Assembly (NCBI GenBank): GCA_046349395.1
Contig: JAXMCK010000006.1
Coordinates: 1-64,000 of the forward strand
DNA length: 64,000 nt
DNA from: JAXMCK01 sp046349395
Lineage (GTDB): Bacteria > Pseudomonadota > Alphaproteobacteria > Geminicoccales > Geminicoccaceae
Reading direction: 5' to 3'
Part shown: positions 28,501 to 37,612 of the stretch, piece after piece
How positions within the stretch are numbered: the first letter of the stretch is position 1
How the letters are laid out: every line of letters starts with the position of its first letter
Made by a program: the position numbers and the translations under genes
The notes under the pieces: generated by a model
Databases searched by the model: none
Seen by the model: only the letters and a program-made list of their open reading frames with translations
What the model was told of the DNA's origin: nothing

Positions 28501-29409
28501 CTAGTCCAGTTCCGCCTCGCTGCGCAGCCACTCGCGGACCCGGATCGCCTCGCCCGACAGAGGCGGCTCGGACCGCCACACGATGTGGAAACCCTTGCCG
28601 GTCCGCAGCGGCAGGTCGAGTGCCGGGCACAGCTGGCCGGCGGCAATGCTGGCGTCGGTCAGATGCGCCCAGCCCAGCGCGATGCCCTGCCCGGCGAGGG
28701 CGGCCTGCAGGACCAGGGCGTAGTCGTTGAGGCGCAGGCCCTGGCCGCGATCGCGGAAGGCCACGCCCTGGGTCTCGAACCAGTCCACCCAGGTCGAGCG
28801 CGGACGGAAGGTCTCGTCGAGATGGATCAGCGTGTGGTGCTGCAGGGAATTCGCCGTCGTCGGCACGCCGGCGGACGCCAGATAGGCGGGGCTGCAGACG
28901 GGGCGAACGACCTCCTCGGCCAGCAGAAACGACCCGCATCCGGGCCAATGACCGTCGCCGCGACGCACACCGAGGTCCAGACCTTCGGCGACGAGATCGA
29001 CGTCCCTGTCGGTCGCCTGGAGACGGAGGTCGATTTCCGGGTACAGGCGTCGGAAGCGCGCCAGCCGTGGCACCATCCAGAACGCCGCGAACGCCGTCGA
29101 GGTCGAGAAGGTGACGGGGCCGGGCCGCGCCGTCCGGCGTACCGCCTCGGCCGAGCGCCGGATGTGATCGAGGGCCAGGGCGACGTCGCGGAAGAACCGC
29201 TCCCCGGTGTCGGTCAGCTCGACCCGCCGATGGAGGCGGTGGAACAGCGGACATCCGAGCGAGGTCTCCAGCGATTTGACGGCATAGCTGACGGAGGCCT
29301 GGGTCATACCCAGCTCGGCGGCCGCAGCGGTGAAGCTGCAGCGACGGGCGGCGGCCTCGAACACGATGAGGGCATTGGCGGACGGCAGGAGGCTGCGGAG
29401 GCTCTGCAT
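28501..29409 (-). CDS. LysR-type transcriptional regulator (GcvA-like)
   Basis: 302 aa. The N-terminal winged HTH is [38 protein letters not shown], and the effector-binding domain follows from about residue 90 ([20 protein letters not shown]). The pattern of the C-terminal domain resembles the GcvA/AmpR subgroup. Its start codon lies inside a perfect palindrome, so autoregulation is likely. It could control downstream sdaA, the divergent dehydratase gene, or both. Confidence 0.92.
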   Translation of the reverse strand: MQSLRSLLPSANALIVFEAAARRCSFTAAAAELGMTQASVSYAVKSLETSLGCPLFHRLHRRVELTDTGERFFRDVALALDHIRRSAEAVRRTARPGPVTFSTSTAFAAFWMVPRLARFRRLYPEIDLRLQATDRDVDLVAEGLDLGVRRGDGHWPGCGSFLLAEEVVRPVCSPAYLASAGVPTTANSLQHHTLIHLDETFRPRSTWVDWFETQGVAFRDRGQGLRLNDYALVLQAALAGQGIALGWAHLTDASIAAGQLCPALDLPLRTGKGFHIVWRSEPPLSGEAIRVREWLRSEAELD

Positions 29410-29425
29410 AGAGCTACTCTATGCA
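29405..29425. promoter_or_regulatory. Perfect palindrome over the LysR start codon
   Basis: TGCATAGAG and CTCTATGCA form a perfect 9-base inverted repeat with a 3-base centre (CTA). The lysR ATG (29407-29409, complement) lies within the left arm. The size and dyad fit a LysR or other dimeric operator between the divergent lysR and dehydratase genes. Confidence 0.6.
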
Positions 29426-29516
29426 TGGGCCGGGATTTTTCTAGGATCACGAGCGCTGGCGGGCCGGTCTAACCTCTGCACAGCAGGGGCATGAGGCAAC
29501 GAGGGGAGCACGTCGC

Positions 29517-30683
29517 GTGCGCATCACGGGCCTGCGGGCGACGCCGGTGAACATCCCGCTCGAAGCGCCGATGTGGTGGACCGGGGGCCACTATCCCGGG
29601 ACCTCGAAGACGATCGTCGAGATCATGACCGACCAGGGCCTGATCGGCCTCGGCGAGGCACCTTCCGTCGACGTGGTGCGGACCATCGAGGCGATGGGCG
29701 AGCGGCTCGTCGGGCTCGACCCGCTCGACATCGCCGCCTGCGAGCGCCGCTGCGTGCCGCCCTGGCAGATCGTCCAGAACACGGACGACTCCTCGGTGGT
29801 GAAGGCGTTCGGCGCGATCGAGATCGGCCTGTGGGACCTCAGGGGCAAGGTCGCGGGCGAGCCGCTGCACCGCCTCCTCGGCGGTGCCGTCCGGACGGAG
29901 ATCCCGTTCACCGAGTACTTCGCGTTCCGTCCGGGCCGCGAGGAGACTCCCGAAGCCGTGGTCGACTACTGCCTCGCGATGCGCGAGGCGCACGGCAGCA
30001 CATATTTCGAGGGCAAGCTGATCCTGGGCGATCCTACCCTCGAGGTCAGGACCGTCCGCCTGCTGCGGGAGGCGCTGGGCCCGACGGCGATGCTGCGGCT
30101 CGATTCCAACATGCAGTGGTCGCTGAGCACCGCACGGCGCGTGCTGCGGGACCTCGAGCCCTACGACGTCCGCAACTACGAGGATCCCGTCGGCAGCTTC
30201 GAGGAGCTGGCGGCACTGCGCCGGCATTCGGCCATTCCGTTCTCGAGCCACGTGCCGGACCTCCGCCGGGCCGTGGCTCTCGGCGTGCCGGACTTCATCG
30301 TGACCAATTTCGCCGTGCTGGGTGGGATCGCCCGCGCCGTCCGCTTCATCGGCGCCTGCGAGGCCATGGGCGTGGGCTTCTGGTGCTATTCGGGCGATGC
30401 CGGGATCTGCACGGCCGCCTATCTCCACGTCACGGCGGCGATGCCCTGGATCAGCGAGCCCAGCCAGTCGCTGTTCCGCTGGCAGGTCGGCGACGTCATC
30501 GTCGGCGGCCCATTCCGCCAGACGCAGAATGTCGTGCCGGTACCGCCTGGTCCGGGCCTCGGCGTCGAGCTGGACCGTGCCGCACTCGCCCGCTGGCACG
30601 GACATCTCTGCGAGCACGGACCCCTCGACCACTTCCACGACCCCGCGGCACCTGGAAGCTATCGGCGCCTGCCGCTGCGGTAG
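29517..30683 (+). CDS. Enolase-superfamily dehydratase (mandelate racemase / glucarate dehydratase-like)
   Basis: 388 aa from GTG with GGGGAG upstream. The N-terminal capping domain (RITGLRATPVNIPLEAPMWW) is followed by the barrel. Candidate metal and acid-base residues are Asp196 and Asn198 in LRLDSNMQW, Glu222 in NYEDP and Asn264 in VTNFAVLGG, with Lys167 in FEGKLIL and His304 in AAYLH. The usual KxK motif appears reduced to one lysine. It likely dehydrates an acid sugar. The divergent LysR is the probable regulator. Confidence 0.85.
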   Translation: MRITGLRATPVNIPLEAPMWWTGGHYPGTSKTIVEIMTDQGLIGLGEAPSVDVVRTIEAMGERLVGLDPLDIAACERRCVPPWQIVQNTDDSSVVKAFGAIEIGLWDLRGKVAGEPLHRLLGGAVRTEIPFTEYFAFRPGREETPEAVVDYCLAMREAHGSTYFEGKLILGDPTLEVRTVRLLREALGPTAMLRLDSNMQWSLSTARRVLRDLEPYDVRNYEDPVGSFEELAALRRHSAIPFSSHVPDLRRAVALGVPDFIVTNFAVLGGIARAVRFIGACEAMGVGFWCYSGDAGICTAAYLHVTAAMPWISEPSQSLFRWQVGDVIVGGPFRQTQNVVPVPPGPGLGVELDRAALARWHGHLCEHGPLDHFHDPAAPGSYRRLPLR

Positions 30684-31048
30684 CGTCGGGGCCGGCCCTC
30701 GCCGGCCATTCGGGTTCATCCAGGGTCGGGTCCCACATTCTCATCCACATCGAGCCTGTCGAGGGCCGCGATCTCCGGCTACCGCCCCGCATCGCGCCCC
30801 ACGGGCAACGGGAGGCGCCCCATTGCCCGGCCAGGAGGGGGACGCCCGCCGAAGGGGCGATCCGGCCTGCGTCCCGCCGCCGCAGATGTTGGCCGCTTCA
30901 AGGAAGATGGCGCGCGCACGGGCGCACCCAGGGATGCCGGGTCTGGACCACAGGGCGGTACATGGAGTAATGGCCATTTTCTAGTTATGGTTGTATTCGA
31001 CTTTCGATTCGCCGACGGGTGGAGAATCGTCGAAGGGGGACCTGGATC
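30684..31048. other. Intergenic region without a gene
   Basis: A 365-base gap after the dehydratase. It starts with the hairpin at 30690-30707. The remainder shows no supported ORF or repeat. The last 80 bases (from about 30960) become AT-richer (TTTTCTAGTTATGGTTG) and probably hold the promoter of the DUF4332 gene. Confidence 0.5.
30690..30707 (+). terminator. Hairpin after the dehydratase gene
   Basis: GGCCGGC and GCCGGCC pair perfectly around a CCTC loop, seven bases past the stop codon. No T-run follows, so terminator function is a position-based inference. Confidence 0.4.
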
Positions 31049-31459
31049 ATGTCGTCCTATCCGATAGCCGAGATCGAAGGGATCGGCGCTTCCTATGCCG
31101 GCCGGCTGACGGCGGCGGGGATCCGCAGCACGGCGGCCTTGCTGGCGGCCTGTGCCGATCCGAAGGGGCGCAAGGCCACCGCCACCAAGACCGGGATCGA
31201 CGACGCCAAGCTGCTGAAGTGGGCCAACATGGCCGATCTGATGCGGATCAAGGGTGTGGGCCGCCAGTTCGCCGAGCTGCTCGAGGCCGCAGGCGTGGAC
31301 ACGGTCAAGGAGCTGAAGCATAGAAAGGCCGACGCCCTGGCGCAGAAGTGCGCCGAGGTGAACAAAGCGAAGAAGCTGACCCGCGCGGTGCCGAACGCGA
31401 CGCGGGTGGCGGCCTGGATCGAGCAGGCGAAGGCCCTGCCGCCGGCCCTGACCTACTGA
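31049..31459 (+). CDS. DUF4332 protein with helix-hairpin-helix motifs
   Basis: 136 aa, ATG after GGGGGA. Two HhH-like motifs are visible, IEGIGASYAGRLTAAGI and LMRIKGVGRQFAELLEAAGVD, followed by a helical C-terminus. This is the architecture of DUF4332, whose members may bind DNA non-specifically but have no established role. A 40-base gap separates it from the HlyU-like gene on the same strand. Confidence 0.8.
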   Translation: MSSYPIAEIEGIGASYAGRLTAAGIRSTAALLAACADPKGRKATATKTGIDDAKLLKWANMADLMRIKGVGRQFAELLEAAGVDTVKELKHRKADALAQKCAEVNKAKKLTRAVPNATRVAAWIEQAKALPPALTY

Positions 31460-31499
31460 ACCGGGGCGCTCGGCGGCCCCACGCAGCGATGGGCGTCGC

Positions 31500-31781
31500 A
31501 TGAGCTTCCTGAAGCGGCTGTTCGGCGGAGGCGGCGAGAAGGAACCGGCCGCCGCCGAGGCGGTCGAGTACAACGGCTACCTGATCACCGCGCGCCCGAA
31601 GCGCGGCGACGGCGGCCAGTTCCTCACCGCCGGCACCATCGCCAAGGACTTCCCCGACGGGCGCAAGGAGCACGCCTTCATCCGGGCCGACACCCACGCC
31701 AGCGAGGAGGACGCGAAGCGCTTCTCGGTGCAGAAGGCGCAGCGCATCATCGACGAGCAGGGCGACCGGATTTTCCGTTGA
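31500..31781 (+). CDS. HlyU-family protein
   Basis: 93 aa. The sequence after a GGGG hinge (VEYNGYLITARPKRGDGGQF, AGTIAKDF, EHAFIRADTHASEEDA, KAQRIIDEQGD) matches the HlyU family, annotated as transcriptional activators in Vibrio although this branch lacks an obvious HTH. It is convergent with the fimbrial usher. Confidence 0.8.
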   Translation: MSFLKRLFGGGGEKEPAAAEAVEYNGYLITARPKRGDGGQFLTAGTIAKDFPDGRKEHAFIRADTHASEEDAKRFSVQKAQRIIDEQGDRIFR

Positions 31782-31797
31782 GGTGAGTCCGGCTGGA

Positions 31798-31855
31798 CTA
31801 CCGGTCTTCGGCCTACATGAGAGCTTCCTGGGTTGGCCTACCGGCCTTCGGCCTG
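31798..31855. repeat. Two direct 18-base hairpin repeats between convergent genes
   Basis: CTACCGGTCTTCGGCCTA (31798-31815) and CTACCGGCCTTCGGCCTG (31838-31855) are near-identical copies 40 bases apart, each able to fold on a TTCG loop. They lie between the stops of the HlyU-like gene and the usher and may serve as a bidirectional terminator. Confidence 0.5.
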
Positions 31856-31875
31856 CTTGAGGCCAGCCGGAGAAA

Positions 31876-34350
31876 TCAGGAAGCCGGCCGGCAGACCACG
31901 TCCCCGGCCCCGATGACGTCCTCGCCCTTCGGCGGCATGGAGGACAACAGATCGATCGTGCAGGCCGTCCCGCCGTCCATCGGTTCGACCCGATGCGGTC
32001 CCCCCTCCTCCACCTCGACGACGAAGTTCCCATCCTCGTCGGTGAAGGCGAAATCCTCGACGTCCTGGATGCGCGCGTTCGCGACCGGCGCCCCTGCGGG
32101 CGACACGATTCGGCCGTAGATAGAGAAAAGACGGCGCGCCTTCCAGGTCGCCGTGGCGACGTTGCCGGGGTAGAGCGGCAGGGATTCTGTCGGCTGCTTC
32201 AGGTCGATGATCTGCTCGTCGGCAGCACGGGCGTAGGGCTCGTAGACATGGAAGGGCGCCACGGGAACGACCGCCGTATGACCCACCTGAACGGTGACGG
32301 GGATGCCCGATGCGGTGTCCACGGAAAGTCCGCCAGCATCGCGGTCGCCCTGGAACCTTGCCAGAATAGCGGCATCCCCCGCAGTCGTGCCGCCGACGGC
32401 CACGCCGTCGCTGTTTGCCGCGACCGTCGTCCGAGCGAAGCCCCGGTAGAGGGCCTGGCTCGGCGCATCGCCGCCGTTCTGAAGGTCCATCGCAGCAGAC
32501 ATGGAGCCCCAGACCGTTTGCGAGTCGGAGCTCAACGTCACCCGGTTGGTACCGTCGATGTCCCTTGCGGCCTCGGCTCCCAGCGTCGTAGGGCCACCCA
32601 ACACATCCTCCAGCTCGTAGGTACCGCCGATGAGACCCATACCGCCGAAGCCCTGGTCCCCGCCCTTCCCGTCCCGCCACCGCGCGCCGAGATTGCCCCG
32701 GATGCGATAGGGTCGAGCCTCGGGCGACCAGGAGAAGCTGACCTGCGCCAGAGCCAATGACTCATTGTTGCCTGCGGCTGCCGACAGGCTCAGATCGGCG
32801 CTGATCGTCCGCCCGCGATAGAGGGAGCGAGCCACCTGGGCCCCGACGCCCCAGTTGGTGCCATCCTGGTCGCGGTAGAACCCGTTCACGCGGAAGCTGG
32901 TACCGTCCTCCAGGCGATAGCCGACACTCGCCGACACGCTGCGGCGGGAGGCATCCAGACCGTTGAACCGGCGCCAGTCGTTCGCCGAGTCGTCCTCGAC
33001 CTGACTGCCCGGTCCCATGACGACATCGCCGCTGAGACCGAGGCTGAGCGGTCCCTTGTACCAGCTGAGATTGGCACCGAAGCCGAGCCCGCCCCCGGAG
33101 GTGGCGCCGACCTGCACGCCGCCGGTCATGCTGGGCAGGATGTAGCGCAGGTCGAGTTCGCCGAGCAGATCGCGATCGGTGGCGCTGAGCACGATGCCGC
33201 CCGCGAGATCGTCGAGCAGCCGTCTGGACACGCCGCCCTTGACGATCGGTGTCGAAACGATGGTCGGGAGAACGCCCGGCTCCTGATCGTTCGTGACCAT
33301 GCCGCCTTCGGCGAAGTACTGCCACTCGCCGGCAGGCGGAAAGCTCTGGTCCTTGACGAAGCTGATGCGCTCCTCGCGCACCGACCCGCTGGCACCACGG
33401 ATGCGCAGGGTCACGTCATACGCACCCGTCGGAAGTGCCGAGGTGTCGATCCGCTGATTGCCCGCGTCGTACGCACCCGTGGCCACCAGCCTGCCGTCGA
33501 CGAGGACGTCGACCTGGCTGCGCTCGCGCAGAAAGACCGGGATGGGCGTGCCGGACGCCGTCGCGAGGTCGAGCCGCGTGTCGAGATAAGTCTGCAGGCG
33601 CGTGCCGAGCAGTCCGGGCACTCTCGAAAAGCGTGTTCCATAGTCGTCGATCAGTCCTCCGGACAGGTGACGGTCACGGCCGAACCGCTCGGCCGACAGG
33701 CGCTGGACCACCGAAACCCGGTTGTCGGTCTGGGACGTGGCGTCGAAGCGCAGCGCGTTGCGGCCCCAGCTCAGCCAACTGTCGACACCCGCCATGAACA
33801 GATTGTCCCCCGTCGAGCTGCCGCTGCCCCCGGCGCGGAGATTGGCGATGAAGGACGGCCCGGTGATGGGATCTTCGAGGTAGCGGCCGCTCATCGCCTG
33901 CTCCAGCAGGACAGCGGGCGCGAACACGAGGTCGAGACGGAAATAGTCCGGATTGAAGATCGCGCCGGCGATCGGCACATCCAGCGTACCGCACCCAGGA
34001 AACTGTTCCGGGGCGCAGGAGCGGTCGGTGTGCGGATCCAGCCGACCCGTGAGGGCGGCGGTCACCTCGCCCATCCGATCAGGCCGCAGTGCCCGCACGA
34101 GGGCCGCAGCGGCTGCGGGATCGCGGAGCTCTACCCAACCGGGGGCGAAGGTGGCGGTAACGGAGCCGACGCGCCGCAGACCGAAGTAGACGTCGACCGG
34201 AGCGGTCTGTGGCTCCTCCAGCGACTCGAAGCCTTCGGGCACCGCCGTTCTGATCTCCGCCGCAGCTTGCCCGGCGGTCCAAACGCATAGCGCCGCAACG
34301 ACCATCAATTGCGGCAGTAGCGCCAAGCGTCGGCTGGGTTGTGGGCTCAT
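31876..34350 (-). CDS. Outer-membrane fimbrial usher (alpha/CS1-like chaperone-usher)
   Basis: 824 aa with a signal peptide ending GQAAA. The central 24-strand barrel region is recognisable from repeated amphipathic strands. A plug-like insertion is preceded by RERSQVDVLVDGRLVATGAYDAGNQRIDTSALPTGAYDVTLRI, and the C-terminus has a carboxypeptidase-regulatory-like fold (IYGRIVSPAGAPVANARIQDV) and an end domain with paired Cys. It secretes and assembles pilin subunits through the outer membrane. It is the last gene of the operon, 24 bases after the minor subunit. The class assignment is by overall pattern only. Confidence 0.8.
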   Translation of the reverse strand: MSPQPSRRLALLPQLMVVAALCVWTAGQAAAEIRTAVPEGFESLEEPQTAPVDVYFGLRRVGSVTATFAPGWVELRDPAAAAALVRALRPDRMGEVTAALTGRLDPHTDRSCAPEQFPGCGTLDVPIAGAIFNPDYFRLDLVFAPAVLLEQAMSGRYLEDPITGPSFIANLRAGGSGSSTGDNLFMAGVDSWLSWGRNALRFDATSQTDNRVSVVQRLSAERFGRDRHLSGGLIDDYGTRFSRVPGLLGTRLQTYLDTRLDLATASGTPIPVFLRERSQVDVLVDGRLVATGAYDAGNQRIDTSALPTGAYDVTLRIRGASGSVREERISFVKDQSFPPAGEWQYFAEGGMVTNDQEPGVLPTIVSTPIVKGGVSRRLLDDLAGGIVLSATDRDLLGELDLRYILPSMTGGVQVGATSGGGLGFGANLSWYKGPLSLGLSGDVVMGPGSQVEDDSANDWRRFNGLDASRRSVSASVGYRLEDGTSFRVNGFYRDQDGTNWGVGAQVARSLYRGRTISADLSLSAAAGNNESLALAQVSFSWSPEARPYRIRGNLGARWRDGKGGDQGFGGMGLIGGTYELEDVLGGPTTLGAEAARDIDGTNRVTLSSDSQTVWGSMSAAMDLQNGGDAPSQALYRGFARTTVAANSDGVAVGGTTAGDAAILARFQGDRDAGGLSVDTASGIPVTVQVGHTAVVPVAPFHVYEPYARAADEQIIDLKQPTESLPLYPGNVATATWKARRLFSIYGRIVSPAGAPVANARIQDVEDFAFTDEDGNFVVEVEEGGPHRVEPMDGGTACTIDLLSSMPPKGEDVIGAGDVVCRPAS

Positions 34351-34374
34351 GAGGCTGGCCCGTGGCAGCCCACC

Positions 34375-34851
34375 TCAGGGAATCGAGACCTCGATCAGGA
34401 GACGGCCCCGATAGTGGTCGGCCTTGGCGGCCTCGAGGTCGTGGCGTGCGATGCGGACTTCCACGCCCGCCAGCGAGCCGTCCCCCCTACAGCGGTGGTC
34501 CGAAACGTCGAAGATCCCGAAGTCGCCGGGCGCATCGCGGCTTTCGCGGGCTCCGGTGCGACTGTCCCAAGTAACGGCGAAGGGCAGCCGATCGGCGGCA
34601 CGGTCGCCGGTGAGGACGAAGCCCAGACCCTGGTCGCCCTCCAGCCGTAGCCGATAGCTCCGCTGCTGCCCGTCGACACGCACGCAGACCTCGCTATGGA
34701 GGAAGACGTCGTTGCGGGACAAGCCGGACGCCGGAGCACTGGCGAGATCGTCGATCTGCAGGACCTGGACGCCGGCCGGGCTGCTCACCGCATAGAGGCA
34801 GCATATCAGGACGGATCCGAACATACCGACCCAGCTTGGACGAGCCAACAT
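34375..34851 (-). CDS. Putative minor fimbrial subunit or tip protein
   Basis: 158 aa starting at MLARPSW with GCAGG upstream. A hydrophobic signal (FGSVLICCLYAVSSPAGV) is followed by a beta-rich domain with paired cysteines and the C-terminal strand HYRGRLLIEVSIP, like the donor strand/pilin domain of fimbrial initiators. Its position between major pilin and usher supports a tip or minor-pilin role. No specific family recognised. Confidence 0.65.
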   Translation of the reverse strand: MLARPSWVGMFGSVLICCLYAVSSPAGVQVLQIDDLASAPASGLSRNDVFLHSEVCVRVDGQQRSYRLRLEGDQGLGFVLTGDRAADRLPFAVTWDSRTGARESRDAPGDFGIFDVSDHRCRGDGSLAGVEVRIARHDLEAAKADHYRGRLLIEVSIP

Positions 34852-34925
34852 GTCAACCTGCCCACAGATATAAAGTCGAAAGAAGAGGCGGCATTGCTGC
34901 CGCCTCTCCACTTACTTCATGAAGA

Positions 34926-35486
34926 CTAATCCGTGCCCGTCTCCGGCGAAACATCGATCGTCAGAGTATCGTTATACATGCCCTCGGGTGCCGCCTGCAT
35001 ATTGACGGCCGAGAACCTTGCCGTCAGTTCCTTATTGTAGGTGCCGCTGACATTGCAGAAGACGAGGGCGGCCCCGGCCTTGCTGTATTCCGTCCCGGAG
35101 CCCATGGCCGCCTGATCGGTATAGTCCAGCGTGTAGGCCAGCTTGATGGTCTCCGAGCCGTCAAGCAGGGCCTTGAAGGCCGTGCCATCGGCATTGGCGC
35201 CGGTCACCTTGATCTTGTAGTTCCTTGCCTCACCATCATTCGAATAGACACAAATCGGGATACCGACTGTCTGTTCGGAGGTCATCGTCCCGGCGGTGAG
35301 CACCTTCGGCGTCGCCTGAGGGCTGACCTTGGCCTGGACGAGCATAGGCACGTCGATGCCGAACGAGGTGATTGCCGTCGAGGTGCCGTCCTCGACAAGG
35401 CCGCCGTCCGGAGTATCTGCGGCGAACACAGGGCCCGCGAAGAGTGCGAGGGCACTCGCCATAACGAGAAGTCTAGTCTTGTTCAT
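34926..35486 (-). CDS. Major fimbrial subunit (pilin, CfaB / SCPU-like)
   Basis: 186 aa with a signal peptide ending GPVFA. The mature protein is all beta, with two cysteines (GIPICVYSNDGE, ALVFCNVSGTY) and a C-terminal AAPEGMYNDTLTIDVSP strand typical of pilins that complement donor strands. Composition is richer in Thr, Asn, Lys and Ala, and its codons are less GC-rich, than its neighbours. It is separated from the chaperone by a long AT-rich gap and probably has its own strong promoter. Confidence 0.78.
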   Translation of the reverse strand: MNKTRLLVMASALALFAGPVFAADTPDGGLVEDGTSTAITSFGIDVPMLVQAKVSPQATPKVLTAGTMTSEQTVGIPICVYSNDGEARNYKIKVTGANADGTAFKALLDGSETIKLAYTLDYTDQAAMGSGTEYSKAGAALVFCNVSGTYNKELTARFSAVNMQAAPEGMYNDTLTIDVSPETGTD

Positions 35487-35832
35487 TTCTGCTACTCCTG
35501 GCAGCTATTCTCAGCTGCCCGCATTCTGGATATAATCTGCCAAAACTCGATGTATAGTTTAAATAAATTTCCCTCGTACTCAAATATGAACCGAATATAT
35601 ATAAATAAATCGACTCGAGCGCACGCTCATTTTGAACAACTCTAAATTGACCACGACGCGCAACAGCGCAAAGAAAACGGTTGTTGCGTCCAGCATGGGA
35701 CAATGACAATAGACGCATGCCGCAGATTAAATATGATTGCTTTGCGTCAGGCAAAAAGGCACCGGCGCCAAGCAGCAAAGGGCGTGGCGGATCCAAAAGC
35801 TTCGAACCTCGGTAGTCTGGACCGGCGCTGAC
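35487..35832. other. AT-rich leader between chaperone and pilin
   Basis: 346 bases with long A/T stretches (about 35520-35650), unlike the rest of the window. There is no supportable gene on either strand. The length and base composition suit a pilin promoter plus long 5' leader, and possibly an mRNA-processing site between chaperone and pilin. AT-richness also marks probable foreign origin or H-NS/MucR-type silencing. Confidence 0.5.
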
Positions 35833-36573
35833 CTAGAAGGTGCGCTGCTCCTTACGCATGGGACCATCCACGGTATAGGTGGCGGGGCCATCGAGTGGCA
35901 GTGACACGTCCCAGGACTTGCCCGGCCAGACCCGCTCGGCCGGCAACGCCGTACACTTCGAAGGCCCGCTCGCCGCGCTCGGACATTGCCGCCCGTCCTT
36001 CAGCATGACGCTGACATTACCCCTGTTCTCGACGTGGAGGATACGTCCCGATCGACTGCCCTGCAGGTTCTCGTCGATCTTCGGCGGCCGCACGAACACC
36101 ACGACCGTGTAGCCGACCTGCACCTTGAGGCTGAGAACCTTGCCACCCGGGGCGGCGGACTGCTCGTTGATGATGTCACCGGAAACAGGCTCGACGGAGA
36201 TGTGGTAGATCCGCTCGGCCGGCGGGTGCCGCAGCAGAACGGCACGCACGGGCCGCCTCTGCCCCGGACCCAGGATCAGCTTCGCCGGCGTAACCAGAAG
36301 GCCAAGCTGATCGGGCGTTCCCGTTCGCGCCGTTGTTCGGCCGTCGGGGCCCAACACGACCTCCGTGACCTTGATCTGAACGTAGGCGTTGTCCTTGCCC
36401 AGATTCGCAAGAACGATGTCCTGTCGGCTCTTCCTCGGGTCCACGAAATCGTAGACGAGATTGTCCACCGCAAGCTGCGCCTTCGCGGGCTGAGCGCCGA
36501 GCGTGAGGGCGAGGAGGGAAGTGGCCAGGCCGAGGAGCAACTTGCGCTTAAAGTAATTTTCTTTGATACACAT
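35833..36573 (-). CDS. Periplasmic fimbrial chaperone (PapD-like)
   Basis: 246 aa from MCIKENYF, where GGAAG is eight bases upstream; ATG 36588 is an alternative start. The signal peptide ends AQPAKA. The first Ig domain contains NLVYDFVDPRKSRQDIVLANLGKDNAYVQIKV and the basic/hydrophobic G1 region GYTVVVFVRPP; the second domain ends the protein with a Cys pair. It would cap pilin subunits in the periplasm. It is the first gene of the fimbrial operon. Confidence 0.85.
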   Translation of the reverse strand: MCIKENYFKRKLLLGLATSLLALTLGAQPAKAQLAVDNLVYDFVDPRKSRQDIVLANLGKDNAYVQIKVTEVVLGPDGRTTARTGTPDQLGLLVTPAKLILGPGQRRPVRAVLLRHPPAERIYHISVEPVSGDIINEQSAAPGGKVLSLKVQVGYTVVVFVRPPKIDENLQGSRSGRILHVENRGNVSVMLKDGRQCPSAASGPSKCTALPAERVWPGKSWDVSLPLDGPATYTVDGPMRKEQRTF

Positions 36574-36759
36574 TATCTTTACTTCCATCGACTATGCAGG
36601 AATCTCCATATGGGCGGCCATGACTGTTCCGCCAGGGGCGCCTTCAAGCCGGCATGTAATCATCGAAAAGTCGAATCGAGACAAGCGGTAGGGTGCCGCA
36701 GGCGGGCTGCGGCCCTCCGGTGTGTCCGACGTACGACGATGAGGGGGTGGTGTGGCGGC

Positions 36760-37362
36760 TCAGCCGCCGACGAGCTCCTTGACCCGCTTCAGGTCCCAGG
36801 CCTGACCGAGGGTGACGACCGAGTCGCTGCTGGGCACGTTGGTGCCTTCGAGCATCAGGGTCGCCTTGCCGCCGATGTCGGCCAGGAGGCGCGAGCTCTT
36901 GTCGGTCGGGTCGTAGGTGGCGGTCGCCGTCTCGCGGCCGAGGCGCACGCGCTTCGCACCGGGCTGGGCGGCCATGACGGTCGGGTTCATGAACATGCCG
37001 GCGAGGCCCTGGAGGAAGCCGCCGCCGCTCATCAGGGTCGCCTTGATGGTGGCGTTGTCGGGGCCGCTGTAGGTGCGGGTCAGCACGCTACCGCCGACGA
37101 TCGGGATCGAGCTCTCGTCGCCGGGTGTCACGGGGGCGGCGGTCCACCCCGCCGGCGGCTCGGGGAAGGTCTCGAGCAGCACCTGGCCGATCTTGCCCTT
37201 CATCGCCTGCATGACGAAGTCGAGCTCGGAGATGGCCCCCGGGATGTCGCCCTGCTGGTAGTACTGCTTCGCCTGGTCGAGCTGGTCGGTGATCTCGTCC
37301 GCAAAGGCTGCGGTCGGGAGGGCGGCCAGGGCGAGGAGGAGAGTGAGGGCCGGGCGACGCAT
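36760..37362 (-). CDS. Periplasmic protein of unknown function
   Basis: 200 aa, ATG after GGAGG. The signal peptide ends AAFA. A short TPR-like helix pair (ITDQLDQAKQYYQQGDIPGAISELDFVMQAM) leads into a beta-rich domain with the pattern GGSVLTRTYSGPDNATIKATLMS. No named family recognised. The stop codon lies in a small GGCGGC hairpin that may terminate transcription. It stands between the fimbrial operon and tRNA-Ser. Confidence 0.75.
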   Translation of the reverse strand: MRRPALTLLLALAALPTAAFADEITDQLDQAKQYYQQGDIPGAISELDFVMQAMKGKIGQVLLETFPEPPAGWTAAPVTPGDESSIPIVGGSVLTRTYSGPDNATIKATLMSGGGFLQGLAGMFMNPTVMAAQPGAKRVRLGRETATATYDPTDKSSRLLADIGGKATLMLEGTNVPSSDSVVTLGQAWDLKRVKELVGG

Positions 37363-37473
37363 GGGGGTGCCTCCGTGACGGGTCATGCCCGCCGCCGTTC
37401 CTGCCACGCTTGCGCCCAGCCCCGCCAGCCCCTACATAGCCGCCCGCTGTGCCCCGATGCGCAGTCCCCTTGC

Positions 37474-37565
37474 GGAGGGGTGCCGGAGTGGTCGATCGGG
37501 GCGGTCTCGAAAACCGTTGTACCTGGCGACAGGTACCGTGGGTTCGAATCCCACCCCCTCCGCCA
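37474..37565 (+). tRNA. tRNA-Ser (anticodon CGA)
   Basis: 92 bases including encoded CCA. The acceptor arms GGAGGGG and CCCCTCC pair fully. The anticodon loop reads CTCGAAA, giving CGA, which decodes UCG. A long variable arm (GTACC ... GGTAC) and the T-arm GGGTTCGAATCCC are typical of class II tRNA-Ser. The element to its right begins beyond the CCA end; no second copy of the tRNA 3' end was found in the window. Confidence 0.97.
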
Positions 37566-37612
37566 CCTCAGGTAACACGTTGAAATCCCTCGTTGCTGGC
37601 CTGAGCGTTTGT

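Noticed and set aside
35473..35796. Leftward 107-codon frame in the AT-rich pilin leader
   Set aside because: It overlaps the pilin start, has no ribosome-binding site and an unstructured composition; the region is better read as a promoter/leader.
37474..37565. tRNA-Ser as the integration site of the prophage
   Set aside because: The phage encodes a DD35E transposase, not a tyrosine recombinase, so it should insert nearly at random; no repeated tRNA 3' end was found inside the window.
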